In this document: piece by piece, positions 32,901 to 42,500 of the stretch
How positions within the stretch are numbered: the first letter of the stretch is position 1
Layout of the letters: each line of letters opens with the position of its first letter
Assembly: GCF_964340395.1 (NCBI RefSeq)
Contig: NC_135553.1
Coordinates: 3,413,501 to 3,477,500, forward strand
Direction of reading: 5' to 3'
DNA: 64,000 nucleotides
From: Glandiceps talaboti
Lineage: Eukaryota > Hemichordata > Enteropneusta > Spengelidae
Translations under genes and position numbers: made by a program
Notes under the pieces: generated by a model
What the model was told of the DNA's origin: nothing
The model's input: the letters and a program-made list of their open reading frames with translations, nothing else
Database searches by the model: none

Positions 32901-34548
32901 GACTCACACACCCATGCAGTAAATGACTCTCATACCCATGCAGTAAACAACTCTCACACCCGTGCAGTAAATGACTCTCACATCCACACAGTAAACAACT
33001 CTCACACCCATGCAGTAAATGACTCTCACACCCATGCAGTAAACAACTCTCACACCCATGGCATGCAGTAAACAGCTCTCACACCCATGCAGTAAACAAC
33101 TCTCACACCCATGCAGTAAACAACTCTCACACCCGTGCAGTAAATGACTCTCACACCCATGCAGTAAACAACTCTCACACCCATGCAGTAAATGACTCTC
33201 ACACCCATGCAGTAAACAACTCTCACACCCATGCAGTAAACGACTCTCACACCCATGCAGTAAACGACTCTCACACCCATGCAGTAAACAACTCTCACAC
33301 CCATGCAGTAAATGACTCTCACACCCATGCAGTAAATGACTCTCACACCCATGCAGTAAATGACTCACACCCATGCAGTAAACGACTCTCACACCCATGC
33401 AGTAAATCTCACACCCATGCAGTAAATGACTCTCACACCCGTGCAGTAAACAACTCTCACACCCATGCAGTAAATGACTCTCACATCCATGCAGTAAACA
33501 ACTCTCACACCCGTGCAGTAAATGACTCTCACACCCATGCAGTAAACAACTCTCACACCCATGCAGTAAATGACTCTCACACCCATGCAGTAAACAACTC
33601 TCACACCCATGCAGTAAATGACTCTCACACCCATGCAGTAAATGACTCTCACATCCATGCAGTAAACAACTCTCACACCCGTGCAGTAAATGACTCTCAC
33701 ACCCGTGCAGTAAACAACTCTCACACCCATGCAGTAAATGACTCTCACACCCGTGCAGTAAACAACTCTCACACCCATGCAGTAAATGACTCTCACACCC
33801 ATGCAATAAATGACTCTCACATCCATGCAGTAAACAACTCTCACACCCATGCAGTAAATGACTCTCACACCCGTGCAGTAAATGACTCTCACACCCATGC
33901 AGTAAACAACTCTCACACCCATGCAGTAAATGACTCTCACACCCATGCAGTAAATGACTCTCACATCCACACAGTAAACAACTCTCACACCTGTGCAGTA
34001 AACAACTCTCATACCTGTGCAGTAAATGACTCTCACACCTGTGCAGTAAATGACTCTCACACCCGTGCAGTAAATGACTCTCACATCCATGCAGTAAACA
34101 GCTCTCACACCCATGCAGTAAACGACTCTCACACCCATGCAGTAAACAACTCTCACACCCATGCAGTAAACGACTCTCACACCCATGCAGTAAATGACTC
34201 TCACACCTGTGCAGTAAACGACTCTCACACCCATGCAGTAAACGACTCTCACACCCATGCAGTAAACAACTCTCACACCCATGCAGTAAACGACTCTCAC
34301 ATCCATGCAGTAAATGACTCTCACACCCGTGCAGTAAACTACTCTCACACCCATGCAGTAAACGACTCTCACACCCATGCAGTAAATGACTCTCACACCC
34401 GTGCAGTAAACGACTCTCACACCCATGCAGTAAACGACTCTCACACCCATGCAGTAAACAACTCTCACACCCATGCAGTAAACGACTCTCACATCCATGC
34501 AGTAAATGACTCTCACACCCGTGCAGTAAACTACTCTCGCACCCATGG
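32901..34548. repeat. 24-bp minisatellite, about 68 units
   Basis: The unit is GACTCTCACACCCATGCAGT plus AAAY. Units vary mainly at C/T in CAYGC and at GAC/AAC. As the period is a multiple of three and the unit lacks stops in two minus-strand frames, open frames of 551 and 403 codons run through it, giving HGCESRLL-type repeats. There is no start context or domain, so it is not called a gene. Confidence 0.95.
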
Positions 34549-37410
34549 CATTCTTGCAAACCAGAGCTGTTATTTCTTCTACTACACTTTGAAATAACAA
34601 GTACGTTTCAACAGTGCCGTTAAATAGCCCGCGGTTTGCGACGATGACCCATGCAGAAACCTGTCATTAAATTAACAACTTCACTGAAAACTGTGACCTC
34701 TATACATGGCAATTGTGGTATTGCATAGTGACAGCAAGATTTACCTGATTAATAACAGTTTGTGGTTATAGTGAAATGTAGACTTCATTATTTTAAACAG
34801 AGGAACTCATCCCAAGTCACATGGTAGTTTTAGAGCATACGTTTAGCACAGTTTGTGACAGGCAAACTGGGATGGTTGAAAGAATTTTGTTGTAACAGCA
34901 ATGTTCCAAAAACAAACATGACCACATAACGAGTCCAAATACAGTGAAACACAGACTTTGCACTGGAAGGTCAAGAGTGTGGCTTAATTATAATGTTAAA
35001 TGTGGATTCTGTTTTTAAAATTGTGAAAAAGAAAACAGGCATTATAAGTCATCCTATAAACACTGTGTCTGCATGGAATTAGCATTAAAATGTGTGTTAA
35101 AACCTAAAGATATCTTCATTTTCAATCAAATCATATACTAAATGTGGATGCTTTTTTTTTAATTTTCCAACAGCAAAATAAATGGGCTTATAAAAGTCCC
35201 ACACTGACTTCATGAACTTTGTATTAGAAGTCAGAGTGTGGGTGAAGATAGTAGAGATATTAATTATCAAACAAAATGATATACTATCTTTAGTTGTTGA
35301 TTAAATATTTGTTAGATATATATAATAGACTTTACAATACCATAAGTCATCTAAAAACACTTCATGGACTTTGCATTCAGTCAAAGAGCAGGTATAAAGT
35401 TCTAAAATAGCAAAATTTTCAGAAAATGTTATAGATGCTGGTTAGTTGAGAAAACAATAATTGTGTGTTTGATAACATAAGCTTATGGCCTCAGAGAATA
35501 GGTAGGGATTTTATTTTATTTGATCTTTTTAATTGTTTCATTTTTGAAAAATATTGCTATGACCCAAAATCAAATGAACTGTTGGTCAGAATACTCCTTC
35601 TGTGATAGTTTGATGAAATATATACAGACATCACTGGGGAAAGAAAACAGACATGTATGAAGGTCAAGAAGACAAAGAATTTCTTATCTTTTTTATTCAA
35701 ATGTTTACAGGGTTGGCGGCTTAATTTAGGGTCGGTCGGTATATAGGAAACACATGATTTTTATTACTTTGCCCTATATAAATATTTGTGTCCATCACAG
35801 CCTGGATACAATTTAATAATGTGTCATTTTGAAATTGTGCTCGGCAAACAAACAAACACAGATAAAATTACCCATATTAAAGACGCAAATATATGCTTAA
35901 GTTGCCACTAATTAGCATATTATATTAATATGAAGCAGATAAAAAACCATTTCTTGTTTGCTCAGTATAGTATCCTAGCTGGTTTTAACAATACAGCCAT
36001 CATTATATTTATATCTCTAACGTTTGTTGTTATCAAGTTAGTTTATTCAGTGACCTTTATATCACATCTGCTGATTACTAATTAATAGTATAAATTGACC
36101 GTTTTTCTAAACTGCCCTACTGCAAGAACTATAGCTAGCTCTTTCAATGTGGATTTTCAAGTGAAATGTTAAAAATGGGGACCCTGCAATATACATATCC
36201 CATATATTATATTTGTTGGCATCTGTATGTGCAGATTAATTCACAAACCCTAATAATCCATGTATGCATCTGACGTCACACACCATGTAATTTTTTGGCA
36301 TCTTGCCAAATATAATCATACAGGCATGTCAAAATTTTGCCAGTACTGTGTGCAAAAATCTGACATAGCAACGACCAAACTTCTCCTACTTGTGCCACTG
36401 AGGGCGCTGTTTCATACCACTGCGAAATCGTGTACAGATCACACATCATAGTTTCAGTCTTGTGTGTACCACAGGGGTCAGGAGGAACAAACAACTCTTT
36501 CATGATTTTCTGGATTTCTATTATTATTTTCTCATCTTTCCTTTTGAAGATCATTTCCTCTGACTGTTTTTGCCTATTTCAGATAGTTATCACTGTCTTA
36601 TCAAAGTTTATCAAAGTTGGAACACCACTAAAGGAAATGAAGTCATTTTCATAAACTATGTGTTCTGGAGAGTAATTTCATGATTTTACATCACCTACAA
36701 TTACTTGTGATTTCAGAGAAGCATCAAGTTGATCTTGTGCCTTTATAGGGTATCTTTGTTATGGGCCATTGCATTTGCATTGCATTGGCAGTCACAAAAA
36801 TAAAGATTTTTCACCACCCATTGCAACAGGGGTTTTGACAATACTTTCTATCTCATTATGTTGACTTGATTTGCATAAATCCAAACATTCAAAGGAATTA
36901 GTTTCAAGAATTTGACATTGAACGATCTGCATGTTGCCATGTCATGTGATAGATTCAGCATCATCACATGGTCAGATACAAAGCATTAATTCAAAATGGT
37001 GGCCAACATCGTATATCTTGCAATTCGACCGGCAAAACTGCAAATAAATTTTCGACTACAAACAAATCATAATTATTAAAATCTGGCCGAATTGATGGGA
37101 TTATTACGGTATTGAAATATTAGTGTTATGCACCATTACTTTAGAGATGAAAGATAAATAAAGAGATAACCCAATCACTTCACACCAAAGATAATTTCAA
37201 ATATGATTTGTATTAATCAATCACATAATTTACATATCAGAGATCTTTAATTCTGAAAATATTCATTATCAAAATAATCAAATATATACGAGGTAGTTAC
37301 ATGAATTGGTACATCCAAGTATTTTAATAACAAATAATTTTTCAGTTCAAATATCAAAAGAACATGATGATCAAAATATCAAATTAAGTAATCATGTATA
37401 GTGTATAACA
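34549..37410. other. Intergenic region with one R2 copy
   Basis: No exon was found on either strand. The R2 repeat at 36608-36790 is the only recognised element; the remainder is AT-rich unique-looking sequence. Confidence 0.5.
36608..36790 (+). mobile_element. Dispersed repeat R2, sense copy
   Basis: It contains GAAGTCATTTTCATAAACTA, TTCTGGAGAGTAATTTCATG, ACTTGTGATTTCAGAGAAGC and TTGTGCCTTTATAGGGTATC, the reverse complement order of the copy at 22030-22223. Confidence 0.65.
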
Positions 37411-38287
37411 TGAATTGGTACACCTAAGTTCTTCAATATATGAAATGGTACACCTTAGTTCTTCAATAAATGAATTGGTACACCTAAGTTCTTCAATACA
37501 TGAATTGGTACACCTAAGTTCTTCAATACATGAATTGGTACACCTAAGTTCTTCAATAAATGAATTGGTACACCTAAGTTCTTCAATAAATGAATTGGTA
37601 CACCTAAGTTCTTCAATACATGAATTGGTACACCTAAGTTCTTCAATAAATGAATTGGTACACCTAAGTTCTTCAATATATGAATTGGTACACCTAAGTT
37701 CTTCAATATATGAAATGGTACACCTAAGTTCTTCAATATATGAAATGGTACACCTAAGTTCTTCAATATATGAAATGGTACACCTAAGTTCTTCAATATA
37801 TGAAATGGTACACCTAAGTTCTTCAATATATGAAATGGTACACCTAAGTTCTTCAATAAAAGAATTGGTACACCTAAGTTCTTCAATATATGAATTGGTA
37901 CACCTTAGTTCTTCAATATATAAATTGGTACACCTTAGTTCTTCAATAAATGAATTGGTACACCTAAGTTCTTCAATATATGAAATGGTACACCTTAGTT
38001 CTTCAATATATGAATTGGTACACCTTAGTTCTTCAATAAATGAATTGGTACACCTTAGTTCTTCAATAAATGAATTGGTACACCTTAGTTCTTCAATACT
38101 AGTATATGAATTGGTACACCTTAGTTCTTCAATATATGAAATGGTACACCTAAGTTCTTCAATATATGAAATAGTACACCTTAGTTCTTCAATATATGAA
38201 TTGGTACACCTTAGTTCTTCAATAAATGAATTGGTACACCTAAGTTCTTCAATAAATGAATTGGTACACCTTAGTTCTTTAATAAAC
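37411..38287. repeat. 30-bp minisatellite, about 29 units
   Basis: The unit is TGAATTGGTACACCTAAGTT plus CTTCAATAYA, with AAG/TAG and AATTGG/AAATGG variants. One unit near 38097 has a 5-bp insertion. The period is a multiple of three, so open frames of about 300 codons exist on both strands; these are repeat artefacts. Confidence 0.95.
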
Positions 38288-38451
38288 ATATCAAATTAAA
38301 GTAACTATGTGTGAAGTATTTCCATGGATCAATACACCTGACTATTAAAACCAAAAGAGCTGCAAAATGGTTATTCTGTCATAAAAATAAGACTTGTTTC
38401 TTCAGCCATGAGGTGATTTATTTAATCCTCCTTTTGTTTATACACAAGTAA

Positions 38452-38770
38452 ATTTTATACTATGACCGGTCTCAATGACATGCGAGTGCAAGTGTGGCCA
38501 GGGTATTTGCACAAGTGTTTGCAGTGTCCTCTGTGGCTGTACTTTCAGGAGCATATAGCTTGTGAAAGTGCAGCAGAAAACACTGCAAGCATGAGTGCAA
38601 ATACCCCTTATAACCCACACTGGAACTCACATTGCATGGGGTTCGTGTTCAAAGAATGACAGTTCCTTCATTTGCATATCATTTGCATGCAGGTGTGCAA
38701 TAACATTTTCAGTATTACACTACAGGGCAAATACAACTAGTATGCACGTGCATCAGTATGTAATTCCATA
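38452..38770 (+). mobile_element. Dispersed repeat R1, copy 2, without array expansion
   Basis: GAGTGCAAGTGTGGCC, GTGAAAGTGCAGCAGAAAA, one 37-bp type unit (CCCACACTGGAACTCACATT then GCATGGGGTTC), ATTTGCATATCATTTGCATG and ACTAGTATGC appear in the same order as in copy 1 at 6735-7640. Confidence 0.7.
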
Positions 38771-39414
38771 ATTATGTAATTAGAGCTAGGAAATACAGGA
38801 TTAAGAAAAAGTAACTTGAAATTTGTGATAGTCCCTAAGATATGCTATGATGGGGGGCACCCTAATGTATCAGCCAACCCCTTTCAATAACATTATGCAA
38901 ATTTCTGTAAACCTGGAAAATTTCATGAAATACTAAATTTTCACAAATTTCATTGGAAAACAAAAGTAAAATGTTTTCTTGTATATATGTATAATCAGTA
39001 ATTTATAGAAAAAAAATATATTCTTTGGATTTAAAGCAGCACTAGCTGTAACTTTTTCAATCAGACAGCACACAATAATGATTAGATTAGTTTGTACATG
39101 GTAACCAGAGGTCAGAGGTCAATTTGATCCATAAATAGTAAAGTAGCAGGTTGAAATCATGATTGTATTGTGTCGTTGATTTTGAATATGAACATAAAAA
39201 TCAATTTGATTGGATATTGCACTATACTATGTGTACTGCTACAGAAATACATTTACCCACAGGTGACTCCATACTGTTCAGGGTGTATGGTATTACAAGA
39301 AAGGCATTATATCTAACTAAACAGTTTCAAAAAATGTTTCAGTTACAGCTAGTGCACCTTTAATAGAAGTCTGTAAAAATTACAAAAATTCTATAGTCAC
39401 AAAATGACAGTATT

Positions 39415-39582
39415 TCAAAGCTGTGGTTCCATTGGAACAAAACTGAAATCATAAACTTGTGGTAAACCAACATGGACGTCATGAAATTCAGCAGTCCACT
39501 TGAAAGGAGGTAATCCGGTACCAAGAGAAGGACCATTAATTGCAAGTGACTGTAACTTTCTGGCCATATGGTAGTCTGATAG
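39415..39582 (-). CDS. PLBD1: PLBD exon 10 with stop
   Basis: The acceptor CTTCAG precedes 39582 and the TGA occupies 39417-39415. It encodes [32 protein letters not shown] and [19 protein letters not shown], the family's C-terminal end (…VYNFDF-like). Phase 0. Confidence 0.93.
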   Translation of the reverse strand, partial: LSDYHMARKLQSLAINGPSLGTGLPPFKWTAEFHDVHVGLPQVYDFSFVPMEPQL

Positions 39583-42500
39583 CTGAAGGTAGGGACAAAA
39601 ATTTCATTGTTATCAACAAATTTTGAAAATGTCTCCACCACAGTCTCTCTGAACCAGCTATGTTTTTTAGAAAGTTTCAGGTAACAGAAAGAGTAACATT
39701 ACATTAAATGTATAAGAAATGTATCTTTTGATGCATTGGTTCAGTTTCTTTTAAACCTTTTTTTAAGATTTAGGAAAATGTAAGTTCCCATATCTTTAAA
39801 ATCCAAGTATACTAGAATAAGATGTACACTCCATTTTAAAATAAGTTTTGAAAATAAATGCACACACACTCCCTTACCTTGGTATCATAGCAACCATCAG
39901 CTTGTGGTTTGTTCATGAGATCACCACGGCAACAGATAGTTTTGCAAGAATCCATCTCTGAATACTCATCATGGAGATAATCTAGGCAGGAAATGATTGA
40001 TTGAGATCAGTTGCCATGGAAACATGTGGATACCATGGTAATAGCACACTTATACTTTTCTGTCGATTTCATGAGTTTGTACCAATAATGTTGAGAGATA
40101 AATAATATATATTCATCCCTTCTCTATAGAATCTAATATGGTTATTACCAACACAGAAGGGTTTTTATTTGTATTTGTTTGTTTGTTTGTTTCTCATTGT
40201 AACACCTTCAAAGGGATTGATTGATCTTACCGTTATATCTCATAATGTGTTTCATATCTTGGAAAGACTTCACTTTGCCTTGGTCTCGTCTAAAGATCTT
40301 AGCCCTTGGAGCAAGTTGATAGGAGTAATCCTGACCAAACTTTTGTACCGCTTCTGGATATCCACTCAAATTGTAAACATTCTCAAAAAATGGTACATTA
40401 TAGGATGGCCAGTATCCTGTATGTGTAAGAAGAACAGTAAGACAATGTAGGAAATGTGACAGATGGGGGGGGGGGGGGGGGGGGGGGGGGGGAATGAAAT
40501 TTGGGATAACAAGTCAATAGACCTTTCCAGGAAACAATGTCCTCTAGCGTTGAAATAAAGCAGTCATACAAATGGATGGCTAGACAAGTCAATAAACCTT
40601 TTGAGTAGATTATGCCCTCTAGTTTCTCAAGTGATGTAGAGGCAAGACAAGTCAACAGACCATTCCAATGGTTTATGCCCTCTAGTGGTCAAGTAAAGAA
40701 ATTATGTAAATGGAAGAAAAGACAGTCAATAGCCCTTCCCAATGGATTATGCCCTCTAGTGGTCAAGTAGAGAAATTATGCAAATGGTTGGCAAGACAAA
40801 TCAATAGACCTTTTCAGTACATTGTGCCCTCTAGTGGTGAAGTAAAGCAAAGATGGAATATAATGAAAAGAAATGGAACTGTTTAAAAAGAGCTGTGATG
40901 CAAGAAAAGAGCAAAGTGAAACAAGTGACATCGAAAAATATAAATATGCTTAAATATGTGAATCTAATTAATCATCATCTCAGCCATACGATAAATATGA
41001 CCTTTAACCTTTCATTACCTCATGTCATGGATACACAGAAAAAAACTTGAAAAAGTCTATTTATTTTCACTCACCAGCTCGAAGAATTGGGGTCTGGTCA
41101 CCTGCCTCTACCAGAGTTGGTATCTGTTCAACTACCCACAATGCATTGTCCTGTATTGTCTTGTTCAGCTGAATTAGATTCAGATTCAGAATCATATATT
41201 GATTGTTGTAAGTACCTGAAAGAATAAGTAAATGTCAAAGGTCATATCCTGATCTATCTACAAAGCACTGGAACTTTCAATGGGATACATATATAGTGAT
41301 ATTGTTATCGTCATTATTTTTATCTAACTATCTGATTAACCACTGCTAATCTAATCATCATCATCACCTTTACCATCATCAATACATCGTCATTATCATC
41401 ATCATCCAGATAATTAGGTATAAATTATGTACCTGAATTGTGTGTTGCTATGACATCAGCCCACTCTTTACCATTATGTGCCAGCATATTGGCTGCACGT
41501 ACTCGTAACCATGCCAACACTGACTGAGGTACCACAGTTTCATAGAGTGAACTGTTAAAAACATTGTTAGAAGTTTGTATCATAACCAAACCATTATCCA
41601 TCAGATAGTAGTCATCTAGTGACTCAAGGAACCCTAAAGAGAAGGCAAAAAACATAATTCCAATGGTGTTGAAGAACTTGAAAGAGAAAAAAAGTTATTC
41701 TTCGTTCTGTTTCCAATAATCTCTGCTGTTCTGTGAGACTTATGAACTTAAATAACATTATTGACCATAAATATGTGAGACAGAAACATATCAAGACTTG
41801 CCAGTGAGGGTGCTATTCACAGTAATCGCAAAGCTCTGGCCATCTTGGGTACACAGGGTTCCTCAACATTCAATGTAGGTTGGGTTGAAAATGAGAAAAG
41901 CTATCTATCACCACGAACAGACTGATAAATTTTGCATCCATACCTGGGTAACTGGAAAATGATGTAAGTTTACTAGCAGTGTCAACTGATGGTAGGTTGA
42001 AATTATAGTGTTTGTAGATACGGGACGTAGCACTGTACTCAAACCAACTAGAGTGAGACATGTAGATGTTTTCATAGGCACCAAGAACCTGAAATATAAG
42101 TCAAAGGTCAACCCTCATTAGCATATGTAGATATGTAGATGTTTTCATAGGCACCAAGAACCTGAAATATAAGTCAAAGGTCAACCCTCATTAGCATATG
42201 TAGATATGTAGATGTTTTCATAGGCACCAAGAACCTGAAATATAAGTCAAAGGTCAACCCTCATTAGCATATGTAGACAGAGATGTTTCATAGGCACTGA
42301 GAATGGAAACATAAGTCAAAGTTCAACCCTCATTAGCATATGTAGACAGAGATGTTTCATGGGCACGGAGAATGAAAAAATAAGTCAAAAGCCAGCCACT
42401 ATTCCTGTTTTCTCATTCTTTTTGTAATATTACTAATATTCATAAAATCATCTCATTTATATCTAACATGATTGATGTGAACAGTTACCATGATATAAAT

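Noticed and set aside
32904-34600. Minus-strand open frames of 551 and 403 codons (HGCESRLL and GVRVVYCM repeats)
   Set aside because: They are produced by a 24-bp satellite whose unit has no stop in those frames. No start context, splice structure, domain or flanking coding sequence supports a gene.
37384-38299. Open frames of about 300 codons on both strands (IEELRCTNS; HLSSSINELV)
   Set aside because: 30-bp satellite read in stop-free frames on both strands; openness on both strands at once is an artefact of the unit.
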